From assembly GCF_003390925.1 (NCBI RefSeq), contig NZ_QUBS01000084.1, forward strand, positions 124,001 to 188,000: 64,000 nucleotides of DNA, given 5' to 3'. The DNA comes from Trinickia diaoshuihuensis (GTDB lineage Bacteria; Pseudomonadota; Gammaproteobacteria; Burkholderiales; Burkholderiaceae). This document shows, in pieces, positions 37,820-47,969 of the stretch. The first letter of the stretch is position 1; the number at the start of each line of letters is the position of its first letter. The notes below the pieces were generated by a model that was given only the letters and a program-made list of their open reading frames with translations, was not told the DNA's origin and ran no database searches. The translations under genes were made by a program, and so were the position numbers.

Positions 37820-37829
37820 GCGGAGGGCG

Positions 37830-38558
37830 TTACCGGCCCTGGCCGCCCTCGCGTAGCATGGCGTCGAGCGCATGCAATTGGGCAGGCGTGCCGACGTTTT
37901 CCCAAAGGCCTTCGTAAAGCTCGCCGGTCGCGCGCCCGGCGCGGATCGTGTCGCGGTAGTAGGGGGTTAGCGCCCGGCGCGCGCCCGGCGCGAGCGTGTG
38001 GAACATGCGGGTGTCGTAGATCCCGATGCTGCCGAACGTGTAACGCGCGGTGCCTTCGAGCGAAAGCGCGCCAGCCCGATCGAGCACGAAATCGCCTTTC
38101 GGATGAAACGGCGGGTTCGGCACCATGACGAGGTGCATGCCCGGCTCGGCGGCCGTGGCCATACGCGCGGCGCGCTCGTGCAGCCGCGAGTAGTCGAACT
38201 CGCAGAACACGTCGCCGGCGACGCCCGCGAATACGCACGGCATCCCATCCTGTTCGAGCAGTGCGCGTGCTTGCGCGATGCCGCCCGCCGTCTCCAGCGC
38301 CTCGCGTTCGGCGGAATAGAGCAGCCGCACGCCGTGGCGCGCGCCGTCGCCGAGCGTTTGCTCGATTTGTTCGCCGAGCCAAGCATGGTTGATGACGATC
38401 GTCGTGATGCCCGCTTGCGCGAGACGCTCGATCTGCCAGACGATCAGCGGTTTGCCGCCTACCTCGAGCAGCGGCTTGGGCCGCGTGTCGGTGAGCGGAC
38501 GCATCCGCTCGCCGCGGCCGGCGGCAAAGATCATGGCCGTCGTGAGCCTGTGTGCCAT
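37830..38558 (-). CDS. murU: N-acetylmuramate alpha-1-phosphate uridylyltransferase
   Basis: MurU makes UDP-MurNAc from MurNAc-1-phosphate in a peptidoglycan recycling route that bypasses MurA and so gives intrinsic fosfomycin tolerance in Pseudomonas. The 242-residue nucleotidyltransferase begins with MIFAAGRGERMRPLTDTRPKPLLEVGGKPLI, described by its ends at about residues 9-39, the sugar-nucleotide signature, and later DVFCEFDYSRL. It follows amgK by 15 bases on the same strand, the partner that makes its substrate, which is why I prefer MurU over a generic glucose-1-phosphate or mannose-1-phosphate enzyme. Confidence 0.92.
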   Translation of the reverse strand: MAHRLTTAMIFAAGRGERMRPLTDTRPKPLLEVGGKPLIVWQIERLAQAGITTIVINHAWLGEQIEQTLGDGARHGVRLLYSAEREALETAGGIAQARALLEQDGMPCVFAGVAGDVFCEFDYSRLHERAARMATAAEPGMHLVMVPNPPFHPKGDFVLDRAGALSLEGTARYTFGSIGIYDTRMFHTLAPGARRALTPYYRDTIRAGRATGELYEGLWENVGTPAQLHALDAMLREGGQGR

Positions 38559-38573
38559 CGCGCGTGCGCCCTG

Positions 38574-39608
38574 TCAGAACGTGTAGCCGACTTCCGTCGA
38601 GCGATTGTCGAGCTCGTCGAGCAATCGCGCGAACGGCGTGAGCGGCCGGTAGCGTTGCGCAACCTTGCGCGCGTAACCGATGAAGCGGGGCAAGTCGCTC
38701 AGATAGCGCGCCTTGCCGTCGCGATAGTGAAGACGCGCGAACAAGCCGAGAATCTTGATGTGCCGCTGCAGCCCCATCCATTCGATTTGCCGGTAGAACT
38801 CGCCGAAATCGGGATCGACAGGCAGGCCCGCCTTCTTCGCGCGTTCCCAGTAGTAGGCGAAGCAATCGAGTTCGAACTCCTCGTCCCAACTGATGAACGC
38901 ATCGCGCAGCAGCGAGGCGACGTCATAAGTGATGGGCCCGAAAACCGCGTCTTGAAAATCGAGGACGCCCGGATTGGGTTCGCAGATCATTAAGTTGCGC
39001 GGCATGAAATCGCGCAGCATGAACACTTGCGGTTGCGGCCGGGCGCTGGCGATGAGCAGCGCATAGGTGCGGTCGAGCACGCCGCGCGTGGTGTCGTCGA
39101 CCTCGCGGCCCAGATGGCGCGTGATGTACCACTCGGGCATGAGCTCCATCTCGCGCCGCAGGAACGCTTCGTCGAACGGCGGCAGCACGCCTTCGCGCGA
39201 ACTCGCTTGCCAGCGGATCAGCGCGCCGATCGCGTCGCGCATGAGCGGCTTCGCGCGCATGGTATCGCTCGGATCCATTTCGGCGATGTAGGTGCGCGTG
39301 CCGAGATCGGTGACCAGCATGAAGCCGGCATCGAGATCGCTCTCGAGCACGCGCGGCGCGTGCAAGCCCGCCTCGGCCAGCATCTCGGCGATTTGCGCGA
39401 ACTCGCGGCACTTTTCGGGCGGCGGGGCATCGACGGCGATCAGCGAGGCGCCGTGCTCGGGCGCGCTCCCAAGCCGGAAATAGCGGCGAAAGCTGGCATC
39501 GGCGGAGGCGGGCTCGAGCGTTTGCAGCTCGAGGCCGTAGCGGTGCGCGAACGTGCCGAGCCAGGCGGCGAGGGCGTCGCGCCGGGTATCGGCGGGGGAA
39601 TCGGTCAT
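38574..39608 (-). CDS. amgK: N-acetylmuramate/N-acetylglucosamine kinase AmgK
   Basis: AmgK phosphorylates MurNAc (and GlcNAc) at C1 for MurU. The 344-residue protein has an aminoglycoside-phosphotransferase fold: SADASFRRYFRLG, LIAVDAPPPEKCREF, MLVTDLGTRTY, the catalytic loop LRDFMPRNLM (about residue 200-209) and LDFQDAVFGPITYDVASLLRDAF. The usual Brenner-loop histidine (H-x-D-x4-N) is leucine here while the aspartate and asparagine remain. ATG 39608 is chosen over TTG 39626. It is divergent from lptD and pairs with murU, as in Pseudomonas and other species. Confidence 0.92.
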   Translation of the reverse strand: MTDSPADTRRDALAAWLGTFAHRYGLELQTLEPASADASFRRYFRLGSAPEHGASLIAVDAPPPEKCREFAQIAEMLAEAGLHAPRVLESDLDAGFMLVTDLGTRTYIAEMDPSDTMRAKPLMRDAIGALIRWQASSREGVLPPFDEAFLRREMELMPEWYITRHLGREVDDTTRGVLDRTYALLIASARPQPQVFMLRDFMPRNLMICEPNPGVLDFQDAVFGPITYDVASLLRDAFISWDEEFELDCFAYYWERAKKAGLPVDPDFGEFYRQIEWMGLQRHIKILGLFARLHYRDGKARYLSDLPRFIGYARKVAQRYRPLTPFARLLDELDNRSTEVGYTF

Positions 39609-39638
39609 TGTGTCAACTGAGGGCAAAACGTCTTGCCA

Positions 39639-39644
39639 TATAAT
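39639..39644 (+). promoter_or_regulatory. Candidate -10 element for lptD
   Basis: A perfect TATAAT in the 226-base divergent region between amgK and lptD. No good -35 at the right distance is visible, and the same AT patch read backwards (TATTATAT) could serve amgK. Confidence 0.4.
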
Positions 39645-39834
39645 ACCCGACGACTTTTTACGTTGCGCCCTGTTCCCGTGTCGGCTTTCGCACGGCTGCG
39701 TTCGACCGCTCGCCTCGCGCGCCTATGCGTGTGTGTTGCCGGCCCGTGCCGCGACACGCCGCTTGATCGCGCCCGGGATGGATAACGTGCGACGGGCGCA
39801 AAGCCTGCCGCCGAGCCGATTCGCCAAACCATAG

Positions 39835-42198
39835 ATGCCGCCCAGACAGCCCTTTTTCACGAATTTTCCCGGCGAGACGCTGCCGCGCATGAGGCGGCTC
39901 GCCGCGGCATTGATCGCCGTGCCGGGCATCATGCCCTCTATCTCGCATGCCCAACTGACCGGCGCGGCCGCGCAGCCGCAGCCGATCGATGCGCCATGGG
40001 GCCTGCGGCTCGACCCGCAGCTTCAAGAACACCCGTTGAAGCCGGGCAGCGCGCCGGCCACGTTCGTGACGGGCGACGCGGCGAACGGCACGTCCGACCG
40101 CGGCGTGGCGGTCAAGGGCTCGGCCGAACTTCGGCGTAACGTCGCCGTCGTCAAGGCCGACGCGTTTCATTACGACGAAGACACCGATATGGCCGACGCG
40201 TACGGGAACGTGCGCGTGATCGAAAACGGCGTATTGTTCGCGGGGCCCGAAGCGCATTTGAAGGTCGAGGCGAGCCAAGGCTATATGCCGGAGCCGAAGT
40301 ACCATTTCAACTCGAACGGCGGCTCGGGGAGCGCCGAGCGGGTCGATCTGCTGGACAGCGAGCGCTCCGTGTTCACGAGTGGCACCTATACGGGTTGCCA
40401 GTGCGCCGATCCGTCGTGGTACATCCGCGGCAGCCGGTTTGACTTCGACACGGGCGCGGAACAAGGCGTGGCGCACAACGGCGTGCTGTTTTTCCAGGGC
40501 GTGCCGATCTTCGCGAGCCCTTGGCTGTCGTTTCCGCTAAACGGCGATCGCCGCAGCGGCCTGCTGCCGCCGCAGTTTTCGATGGGCTCGACGAACGGCT
40601 TCGAAGTCTCGCTGCCGTACTACTTCAATATCGCACCCAATCGCGATTTGACGCTGACGCCGCGCATCATCTCGAAACGCGGGGTGCAAACGCAGGCGAT
40701 GTTCCGCTATTTGTCGCCGAGCTATGCGGGCTCGTTGACCGCGGAATTCCTGCCGAACGATGCGCTCAAGCATGAGAACCGGTACGCGATTTACTGGCAG
40801 CACGCCCAGGACCTGGGTCATGGGTTCGGCGCGTACTTGTCGTACAACCGCGTCTCGGACAACACGTACCCGCAAGACCTGGCCACCGCGACCAATCAGT
40901 TCCTGATCGGCACGCAATTGCTATTCCAACAGGAAGCCGGCCTGACCTATTCGAACGGTCCTTGGTCGGTGCTTGCACGCGAGCAGCACTGGCAAACGCT
41001 GCAGGGCTCGGCGCCGCCCTATGGCCGCGAACCGCAGTTGAACGTCAAGTACACGCGATACAACGTCGGCGGGTTCGACTTCGGCGCCGAGGCCGACTAC
41101 ACGCGCTTCCGCATTACGTCGGCGGATGCGATCGAGGGCGATCGGGTGATGTTCAACCCGTACGTGTCGTACGGGATCATCGGGCCGGGTTATTTCGTCG
41201 TGCCGAAGGTGCAGTGGCACTTCGCGTCGTACGATCTGAGCAATGTCTCGAGTACGGCGCCCGCGGGCCAACCGAAGTCGTTCACGGAATCGATCCCGAC
41301 GTTCAGTTTCGATACCGGCCTCGTCTTCGACCGCTCGATGCGCTTGTTCGGCGACGACTATATTCAGACGCTCGAACCGCGCCTGTACTACGTCTACACG
41401 CCGTATCACGACCAGTCGTTCGCGCCGCTGTTCGATACGGCCGAATCGGATTTCGGCCTGGCCGAGATCTTCACGCCGAATACGTTCGTCGGCAACGACC
41501 GCATCGCGGACGCAAACCGTCTGACGGCCGCGCTCACCACCCGCTTCATCAACCCGGCGACGGGCGACGAACGTGCGCGCTTCGTCATCGCGCAGCAGTA
41601 TTACTTCACCGATCAACGCATCACGCTCGATTCGTCCACGCCTACCCCGCCGACAGGTCATTCCGACCTGCTCGCCGGGGCTTCGCTGAAGCTAGGCGCC
41701 GGTTTTTCGTCGGAAACCGCGTTCCAATATAATGCGGACGACGATCAGCTCGTGCGCGCGAGCGTCGGCTTCGGGTACAGCCCGGACGATCGCAAGGTCG
41801 TCAACGTGGCTTACCGGTATACGCGCGCCAACAAGCTTTTGAGCAATCAGCCGATCAACCAGGTGTTGATCTCGTCCGAGTGGCCGATCACTCATCGGTT
41901 GTACGCCGTCGGCCGGCTCAACTACGATCTGTCGGGGCACCGTGTCGTCGACGGCCTGCTCGGCTTCCAGTACGATGCCGATTGCTGGGTCCTCGGCATC
42001 GGCGCGCAGCGCTTCGCGAACGGTATCAGTTCCTCGGGGCAGTACACTTCGTCCACCCGTGTGCTCGCGCAGTTGACGCTCAAGGGCTTTTCGAACGTCG
42101 ACAACGGGCTCGTGGGGGCGTTCCGCGCCGGCGTGGCGGGCTATCAGCCGCCTCCGCCTGCGCCGCCGCCGTTGGCGCGGTTCACGAATTACGAGTGA
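39835..42198 (+). CDS. lptD: LPS-assembly protein LptD
   Basis: LptD is the outer-membrane barrel that, with LptE, inserts lipopolysaccharide into the outer leaflet. The 787-residue protein has a signal peptide ending near ISHA (about residue 39), an N-terminal OstA-type periplasmic domain (about 80-230, [19 protein letters not shown] and [14 protein letters not shown] with cysteines), and a long beta-barrel with many aromatic strand ends and a late cysteine ([11 protein letters not shown]). Three cysteines are visible (the CQC pair and the late one), against four disulfide-forming cysteines in E. coli LptD. The gene heads lptD-surA-pdxA-rsmA. Start ATG 39835. Confidence 0.95.
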   Translation: MPPRQPFFTNFPGETLPRMRRLAAALIAVPGIMPSISHAQLTGAAAQPQPIDAPWGLRLDPQLQEHPLKPGSAPATFVTGDAANGTSDRGVAVKGSAELRRNVAVVKADAFHYDEDTDMADAYGNVRVIENGVLFAGPEAHLKVEASQGYMPEPKYHFNSNGGSGSAERVDLLDSERSVFTSGTYTGCQCADPSWYIRGSRFDFDTGAEQGVAHNGVLFFQGVPIFASPWLSFPLNGDRRSGLLPPQFSMGSTNGFEVSLPYYFNIAPNRDLTLTPRIISKRGVQTQAMFRYLSPSYAGSLTAEFLPNDALKHENRYAIYWQHAQDLGHGFGAYLSYNRVSDNTYPQDLATATNQFLIGTQLLFQQEAGLTYSNGPWSVLAREQHWQTLQGSAPPYGREPQLNVKYTRYNVGGFDFGAEADYTRFRITSADAIEGDRVMFNPYVSYGIIGPGYFVVPKVQWHFASYDLSNVSSTAPAGQPKSFTESIPTFSFDTGLVFDRSMRLFGDDYIQTLEPRLYYVYTPYHDQSFAPLFDTAESDFGLAEIFTPNTFVGNDRIADANRLTAALTTRFINPATGDERARFVIAQQYYFTDQRITLDSSTPTPPTGHSDLLAGASLKLGAGFSSETAFQYNADDDQLVRASVGFGYSPDDRKVVNVAYRYTRANKLLSNQPINQVLISSEWPITHRLYAVGRLNYDLSGHRVVDGLLGFQYDADCWVLGIGAQRFANGISSSGQYTSSTRVLAQLTLKGFSNVDNGLVGAFRAGVAGYQPPPPAPPPLARFTNYE

Positions 42199-42288
42199 CG
42201 GGCGAGCAGGCGGACAACGCGTTGGGCTCTCCGGCTCGAGCGCGAAAAAAAGGGGCGCGAAAAGCGGCCCAAGATATTTGGAGCATTT

Positions 42289-43656
42289 GTGGCAATCGTG
42301 AATAAGCTTCGCTTGGCAACGCTTGCGGCCTCGTTGGCCGCCGCCGCTCTTGCGCCGGCAACCCCGGCCGCGGCGCAGGCGTTGAGCGCAAAACAGACCG
42401 GCCAAACGGTCGACTCCGTCGCCGCCGTCGTCAACGACGACGTCATCACCGTTCGGGAACTCGACGAGCGTGCCGGGCTCATCGCACGGCGGCTCGAGCA
42501 GCAGCACGCGCCGATCCCGCCGCAGGACCAGTTGCGCTCGCAAGTGTTGGAGCAAATGGTGCTCGAGCGTATTCAGATCGAGAAGGCGAAGGATGACGGC
42601 ATCGTCGTGAGCGACGCGGACATCCAAAAGACGCTGCAGCGCCTGGCGGCCGCGAACAATCTGCCGCTCGACGTCTATCGCTCGCGGATCGAGGCGCAAG
42701 GCGTGCCGTGGTCGGTGTTCACGCGCGATGCCCGCAACGAGCTGACGCTCTCGAAGCTGCGCGAGAAAGAGGTCGACAGCAAGGTGACGGTGTCCGACGC
42801 CGAAGTAGCCAACTACATCGCAAGCCAGCGCGGACCGGGCGCGCGAGCGCAGCAGGACCTGCGCATCGAGCATATTCTCGTGAAGGCCCCGGCCGACGCG
42901 GCGCCCGAGGTGGTGGCCGCCGCGCAAAAGAAGGCCGAGGCGCTGTTGCAGCAGGCCAAGACCGGCGGCAAATTCGAGTCGCTCGCGAAGGACAACTCGC
43001 AAGCGCCGGACGCCAAGCAAGGCGGCGATTTGGGCTTCAAGGCCCCGGGCAATCTGCCTGACGCACTCGTGAAAGCCGTGTCGCAACTGCGTCCCGGCGA
43101 AATCGCCGGCGACCTGGTGCGTACCGACGACGGCTTCGAAATCGTGCGCCTCGTCGATCGGCGGATCGGTATCGGCGGCTCGGCGGCCGACGCGCCCAAG
43201 CTCGTGCAAACCCATGTGCGGCACATTCTGCTTCGCGTCGGCGACGGCCAATCGGAGGCGGCCGCGCGGCAAAAGCTGCTCGATATCCGCCGGCAGATCG
43301 AGGCGGGCGGCGACTTCGCGCAGTTCGCGCGTACGTATTCGCAAGACGGCTCGTCATCGCAAGGCGGCGACCTGGGCTGGATCAGCCCCGGTGAAACGGT
43401 ACCCGAGTTCGAGCGCGCCATGAACGAGCTGAAGGACGGCGAGATCAGCGAGCCCGTGCGCAGCGAATACGGCTACCACTTGATTCAAGTGGAAGGCCGG
43501 CGCGAGGCGGAAGGCTCGGTTCAGCAGCAGATGGATCTGGCGCGTCAGGCGATCGGTCAACGTAAGGCGGAGCAGGCCTATTCCGACTGGTTGCGTCAAT
43601 TGCGCGACTCGGCGTACGTGCAATACAAGATTGCCGCGCCGCTCGCGCAGCAGTGA
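42289..43656 (+). CDS. surA: Periplasmic chaperone and peptidyl-prolyl isomerase SurA
   Basis: SurA escorts outer-membrane barrels such as LptD through the periplasm. The 455-residue protein has a signal peptide (about 1-31, [14 protein letters not shown]), the SurA N-terminal helical domain (from [22 protein letters not shown], given by its ends at about 43-64), and two PpiC rotamase domains (about 190-290 and 305-405; [13 protein letters not shown] and [14 protein letters not shown]). The start is GTG 42289 with TTGGAG five bases upstream. It is 90 bases after lptD. Confidence 0.96.
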   Translation: MAIVNKLRLATLAASLAAAALAPATPAAAQALSAKQTGQTVDSVAAVVNDDVITVRELDERAGLIARRLEQQHAPIPPQDQLRSQVLEQMVLERIQIEKAKDDGIVVSDADIQKTLQRLAAANNLPLDVYRSRIEAQGVPWSVFTRDARNELTLSKLREKEVDSKVTVSDAEVANYIASQRGPGARAQQDLRIEHILVKAPADAAPEVVAAAQKKAEALLQQAKTGGKFESLAKDNSQAPDAKQGGDLGFKAPGNLPDALVKAVSQLRPGEIAGDLVRTDDGFEIVRLVDRRIGIGGSAADAPKLVQTHVRHILLRVGDGQSEAAARQKLLDIRRQIEAGGDFAQFARTYSQDGSSSQGGDLGWISPGETVPEFERAMNELKDGEISEPVRSEYGYHLIQVEGRREAEGSVQQQMDLARQAIGQRKAEQAYSDWLRQLRDSAYVQYKIAAPLAQQ

Positions 43657-43674
43657 GCCGATAGACCTTAGACG

Positions 43675-44676
43675 ATGACGAACGCCGCCACCGCCGCCCC
43701 GCTGAATATCGCGATCACCACCGGCGAACCGGCCGGTGTGGGACCGGAGTTGACGGCGGCGGCGCTCGCCGGTGCGGCGGCGCGCTGGCCGGGCGTGCAC
43801 TTCACGGTGCTCGGCGATGCGGCGCTCGTCGCTGCACGCGCGGGTGCCGTCGGCGTGGATTGGGCCGCGCTCGTTGCGGCCGGGCACATCGGCCTCGGGC
43901 ACCGGTCGCTCGCGGCACCGTCGCGCCCGGGCCGGCTCGACGCCGCGAACGGCCGTTATGTCCTCGGCCTGCTCGACGACGCCATCGACGGCGCGCTAAG
44001 CGGCGCGTTCGACGCCATCGTTACCGCACCGCTGCAAAAGAGCACGATCAACGATGCGGGCGTGCCGTTCACGGGACATACGGAATATCTGGCGCAGCGT
44101 ACCCATACGGCCCGTGTCGTGATGATGCTGGCCGGCACAGGGGCTCGTCCGTTGCGCGTCGCGCTGGCCACGACCCATTTGCCGCTCAAGGACGTGCCGG
44201 GTGCGCTCGACATAGGCAGCCTCGTCGAAACGATCGCCATCATCGACCACGATTTGCGGCGCGATTTCGGCTTGCCGGTGCCGCGTATCTTGGTCACGGG
44301 GCTGAACCCGCATGCCGGCGAGAACGGTTACCTGGGGCGCGAAGAGATCGACATCATCGCGCCGGCGCTCGCTCGGGCCGCCGAGCGCGGCATCGACGCG
44401 CGCGGACCCTATCCGGCCGACACGCTTTTCCAGCCCCGTTATCTCGAAGAGGCCGATTGCGTGCTCGCGATGTTCCACGATCAAGGCTTGCCGGTGCTCA
44501 AGTACGCCACGTTCGGCGAGGGCGTCAATATCACGCTCGGGCTGCCGATCATCCGTACGTCGGTCGATCATGGCACGGCCCTCGATCTTGCGGGCACGGG
44601 CCGCGCCGATGCGGGCAGCATGATCGCCGCCATCGATACGGCGGTGACGATGGCGCGCAACCGGCGCGCCGGCTGA
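43675..44676 (+). CDS. pdxA: 4-hydroxythreonine-4-phosphate dehydrogenase
   Basis: PdxA oxidises 4-phospho-hydroxythreonine in the DXP-dependent synthesis of pyridoxal 5'-phosphate. The 333-residue protein has [11 protein letters not shown] near the start, [27 protein letters not shown] (given by its ends at about 119-145), metal-binding histidines there and in [20 protein letters not shown] (about 262-281), and the closing [18 protein letters not shown]. It is 18 bases after surA in the conserved lptD-surA-pdxA-rsmA order. Confidence 0.97.
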   Translation: MTNAATAAPLNIAITTGEPAGVGPELTAAALAGAAARWPGVHFTVLGDAALVAARAGAVGVDWAALVAAGHIGLGHRSLAAPSRPGRLDAANGRYVLGLLDDAIDGALSGAFDAIVTAPLQKSTINDAGVPFTGHTEYLAQRTHTARVVMMLAGTGARPLRVALATTHLPLKDVPGALDIGSLVETIAIIDHDLRRDFGLPVPRILVTGLNPHAGENGYLGREEIDIIAPALARAAERGIDARGPYPADTLFQPRYLEEADCVLAMFHDQGLPVLKYATFGEGVNITLGLPIIRTSVDHGTALDLAGTGRADAGSMIAAIDTAVTMARNRRAG

Positions 44677-44737
44677 TCGAGCGCCGCGGGCCGCGGGTGC
44701 GGCGTTTTTCGTTCCTTTCGGTTTTTTCACGATTTCG

Positions 44738-45559
44738 ATGTCCACCAGCAGACAGCATCAAGGCCATTTCGCGCGTAAGCGGTTCGGTCAGAATTTTCTC
44801 GTCGACCACGGCATCATCGATTCGATCGTCGCCCTGATCGGCCCCGAGCGCGGCCAGCGGATGGTCGAGATCGGGCCCGGCCTCGGCGCGTTGACCGAGC
44901 CGCTGGTCGAACGCCTGGCGACGCCCGAGGCGCCGCTGCATGCGGTCGAACTCGATCGCGATCTCATCGCGCGCCTGCGCGAAAAGTTCGGCGACCGGCT
45001 CGCGCTGTATGAAGGCGACGCACTGGCTTTCGACTTCGCCTCGCTCGTCGATACGCGCGAGCGGCCCACGCTGCGGATCGTCGGCAATCTGCCGTACAAC
45101 ATTTCGAGCCCGCTGCTGTTTCATCTGATGTCGTTCGCGCCGATCGTCATCGACCAGCACTTCATGTTGCAAAACGAAGTCGTGGAGCGAATGGTGGCCG
45201 AGCCCGGCACGAAGGCGTTTAGCAGGCTATCGGTGATGCTGCAGTACCGGTACTCGATCGACAAGCAACTCGACGTGCCGCCCGAATCGTTCCAGCCGCC
45301 GCCGAAAGTCGATTCCGCGATCGTGCGCATGATCCCGTACACGCCGCGCGAGTTGACACCCGTCGATATGACCGTGTTCGGCGAACTCGTAACCGCGGCG
45401 TTTTCGCAGCGGCGCAAGATGCTGCGCAACACGCTGGCCGCGTACCGCGACCGGGTCGATTTCGAGGGGATGGGTTTCGACTTGGCACGGCGCGCCGAGG
45501 ATGTCCCCGTCGACGAATACGTGCGCGTCGCGCAAACGCTGGGCACGCGCCCCGCGTAG
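44738..45559 (+). CDS. rsmA: 16S rRNA (A1518/A1519) dimethyltransferase
   Basis: RsmA (KsgA) dimethylates two adenosines in 16S rRNA helix 45 during 30S maturation. The 273-residue protein shows [10 protein letters not shown], the SAM motif [31 protein letters not shown] with the NLPY catalytic motif (about 113-116), and [15 protein letters not shown]. It ends the lptD-surA-pdxA unit. The stop is three bases from the end of the convergent EamA gene. Confidence 0.97.
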   Translation: MSTSRQHQGHFARKRFGQNFLVDHGIIDSIVALIGPERGQRMVEIGPGLGALTEPLVERLATPEAPLHAVELDRDLIARLREKFGDRLALYEGDALAFDFASLVDTRERPTLRIVGNLPYNISSPLLFHLMSFAPIVIDQHFMLQNEVVERMVAEPGTKAFSRLSVMLQYRYSIDKQLDVPPESFQPPPKVDSAIVRMIPYTPRELTPVDMTVFGELVTAAFSQRRKMLRNTLAAYRDRVDFEGMGFDLARRAEDVPVDEYVRVAQTLGTRPA

Positions 45560-45562
45560 CGC

Positions 45563-46513
45563 CTACTTGGCCGGCGCCGCCCGCGACGGCGCGTTCACGA
45601 GCACGATGCCGGCGAGCACGAGTGCCGCCGCCAGTACGAAGCGCAGGCCGAAGGATTCGCCCAGCAGCAGCACGCCGAACGCCACGCCGTACAGCGGTGT
45701 GAGAAACGAAAAAACGGAAAGCCGGGATGCGGTATAACGCGTGAGTAGCCAGAACCAGGTCAAATAACTGACGAACGCCACCGCCACGGCCTGATAGCCA
45801 AGGCTTGCCAAGGCGAGCGGCGTGAACTGGGCGTGGCGCTGTTCGCCGAGCGCGAAGGCAAGCGCGAGCAAAATCACCGCCGACACCGCGAGCTGGTAGA
45901 AGAGCGTTTTACTGGCGCTCGCGTGCGAAAGCGAGGTGGCGCGCACGACCACCGTCGTCGACGCCCACATCATGCCGCCTAGTACACCCAAGGCGTCGCC
46001 GATCAACCCGCCGACCGTCGAGGTGCCCGGCACCGAGCGCGTGAAACCGTCGGCGAAGGCCAATGCGATTCCCGCGAAGGCCAGGATTACGCCGTACCAC
46101 TGCAGGCGGCGCATCCGTTCCCCGGCGACGAACGCATGCAAGCCGAGGGCCGTGAAGCACGGCGCGGTATAAAGGAAGACCGCCATCCGCGAGGCGCTCG
46201 TGAGCGTGAGGCCCGCGAAAATGCAGACGAATTCTCCGGCGAACAGCACGCCGGCCAGCAATCCGGCTCCGAACGTTCCATCGCGCCGAAACATCGGCGT
46301 GCCGCGTGCGCGCGCCCAAGCCCATACCAGCACCGCCGCGATCGTCGAACGCAAGCCCGCTTGCAGCATCGGGCCGAGCGCGCCGTTCGCCGTTTTGATC
46401 GCGACTTGCTGAAGGCCCCAAATCGCGCATAGCACGATCATCAGCGCGATGGCGAACGTGTCGGGCGCGCGGCGCACCGGGACCGGCCTGGCGATTGCTG
46501 CTGCGGTGTTCAT
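45563..46513 (-). CDS. EamA/DMT family transporter
   Basis: A 316-residue inner-membrane protein with about ten TM helices and the two EamA repeats of the drug/metabolite transporter superfamily (first from about 22, IALMIVLCAIWGLQQVAIK; second from about 170, LGVLGGMMWASTTVVVRA). Members export amino acids, nucleotides or metabolites; the substrate is unknown. ATG 46513 (MNTAAAIARPVP) is used instead of a longer frame to 46573. The gene is convergent with rsmA and divergent from gloA. Confidence 0.9.
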   Translation of the reverse strand: MNTAAAIARPVPVRRAPDTFAIALMIVLCAIWGLQQVAIKTANGALGPMLQAGLRSTIAAVLVWAWARARGTPMFRRDGTFGAGLLAGVLFAGEFVCIFAGLTLTSASRMAVFLYTAPCFTALGLHAFVAGERMRRLQWYGVILAFAGIALAFADGFTRSVPGTSTVGGLIGDALGVLGGMMWASTTVVVRATSLSHASASKTLFYQLAVSAVILLALAFALGEQRHAQFTPLALASLGYQAVAVAFVSYLTWFWLLTRYTASRLSVFSFLTPLYGVAFGVLLLGESFGLRFVLAAALVLAGIVLVNAPSRAAPAK

Positions 46514-46690
46514 TTGAATGCTTGTCGAAAGTGGGGGCGGGACGCGTGCATGCCGCACTCGCTTGCGTACCATACCAAAACGGCGGCGCGTGCGCTGCGA
46601 AGTCGGGAAGTAACCCCACCGCCGGCAGGGCGAGCGGGTTCACCGCTTTCTTGGTAGATTCGCTCTTTTTCGACGAAACCGGAGTTCACC

Positions 46691-47080
46691 ATGCGATTGC
46701 TGCATACGATGCTGCGAGTCGGCGATCTCGACCGCTCCTTGAAGTTCTACACCGAGTTGCTCGGCATGAAGCTGCTGCGCCGCCAAGACTATCCCGAAGG
46801 ACGTTTTACGCTTGCCTTCGTCGGTTATACCGATGAGAGCGAAGGAGCCGTGATCGAGCTGACGCACAACTGGGACACGAAGGCCTACGATCTCGGCGCG
46901 GGGTATGGGCATATCGCGATCGAAGTCGACGATGCGTACGCGGCCTGCGACAAGATCAAGGCGCAAGGCGGCAAGGTGACGCGCGAGGCAGGGCCGATGA
47001 AGCACGGCACCACGGTCATCGCCTTCATCGAGGACCCGGACGGTTACAAGATCGAATTCATCCAGAAAAAGACCCAGTAA
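46691..47080 (+). CDS. gloA: Lactoylglutathione lyase (glyoxalase I)
   Basis: GloA converts the hemithioacetal of methylglyoxal and glutathione to S-lactoylglutathione. The 129-residue length and the pattern [31 protein letters not shown], given by its ends at residues 1-31, then [11 protein letters not shown] and [22 protein letters not shown] are those of the Ni-dependent bacterial enzyme. Metal ligands are visible as H5, E56-region, H74 and E122. It is monocistronic and convergent with the YgjP-type protease gene. Confidence 0.96.
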   Translation: MRLLHTMLRVGDLDRSLKFYTELLGMKLLRRQDYPEGRFTLAFVGYTDESEGAVIELTHNWDTKAYDLGAGYGHIAIEVDDAYAACDKIKAQGGKVTREAGPMKHGTTVIAFIEDPDGYKIEFIQKKTQ

Positions 47081-47095
47081 GCAGCCGGCGCGCGC

Positions 47096-47965
47096 TCACA
47101 GCGTCGGCAGCAATTCGGGCGGATGATGCTTGAGCGTATGCCGCGCTTCGCGAAACTCGGGGAAGATCGACTCGACCGTTTGCCAAAAGCGCGGGCTGTG
47201 GTTCATCTCGCGCAAATGCGCGAGTTCGTGGGCGACGACGTAATCGACGATCGATAGCGGGAAGTGAATGAGCCGCCAATTCAAGCGGATACGCCCGTCG
47301 CTCGAACAACTCCCCCACCGCGTGGCGGCGGACGAGAGCGCATAACCGTTGTAGGCGACGCCGAGCTTGTCGGCGTAATAGGCGAGCCGTTCTCCGAATA
47401 CGCGTTTGGCTTCCGTTTGCAGCCAGCCTTGCACCCTGTCCTTGATTTGCTGCGCATCCGCATGGGCGGGCAGCGCAAGCGCCAGCGCGCCGGTTTGCGC
47501 GTCGAATGCGAGCGTGCCGTGCGCCGAACCGAGCGCGATGCGCACGGGCTTGCCGAGGTACGGAATCTGTGCGCCGTCGCGCCATTCGATGCGCGGCAAC
47601 GCGCGCTGCTCCGCACGCGTTTGCCATTCGGCCAATTTCGCGAAGATCCAACGCTCCTTGGCGGCGATGGCCGTCTCGATATCGGCCAACGTGACCCACC
47701 GAGGGGCCGTGATCGCTAGGCCGCTGCCGTCGATCGAGAACCCGATCGTACGCCGTGCCGACCGCTTGAGCGCGTATTCGAGCGTGCGCCCATTCAGCGT
47801 CAAGCGACGCAACTTCACGCCGCTCGGCGTCGGGTCCTGCCGCGGCGGGGCCGATGCGGACGTTGCAACGCCGATGTCCGCGCCGGCCGCGTCCCCGAAA
47901 AGCGGCAGATCGAGCTGCGGGCTCTGGAGCGCCGTCGCTTGCCGGGGCTTGGGGGACTTGGGCAT
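47096..47965 (-). CDS. YgjP/DUF45-type SprT-like metallopeptidase
   Basis: A 289-residue protein. About 60 N-terminal residues are low-complexity and variable. The conserved part contains RRTIGFSIDGSGLAITAPRWV (given by its ends at about 93-113), RWGSCSSDGRIRLNWRLIHFP and the zinc motif HELAHLREMNH (HExxH-x-x-x-x-H), followed by FW. This is the YgjP-like (DUF45) family, related to SprT/wss peptidases, of unknown substrate. ATG 47965 leaves four bases to the plsC stop, so it closes the plsC transcript. Confidence 0.9.
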   Translation of the reverse strand: MPKSPKPRQATALQSPQLDLPLFGDAAGADIGVATSASAPPRQDPTPSGVKLRRLTLNGRTLEYALKRSARRTIGFSIDGSGLAITAPRWVTLADIETAIAAKERWIFAKLAEWQTRAEQRALPRIEWRDGAQIPYLGKPVRIALGSAHGTLAFDAQTGALALALPAHADAQQIKDRVQGWLQTEAKRVFGERLAYYADKLGVAYNGYALSSAATRWGSCSSDGRIRLNWRLIHFPLSIVDYVVAHELAHLREMNHSPRFWQTVESIFPEFREARHTLKHHPPELLPTL

Positions 47966-47969
47966 CGTT

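Noticed and set aside
38574-39608. Aminoglycoside-resistance phosphotransferase
   Set aside because: The fold is shared, but the pairing with murU and divergence from lptD identify the sugar kinase AmgK.
44738-45559. Erm-type antibiotic-resistance methyltransferase
   Set aside because: The gene lies in the conserved lptD-surA-pdxA-rsmA order and has RsmA motifs, so it is the housekeeping KsgA enzyme.
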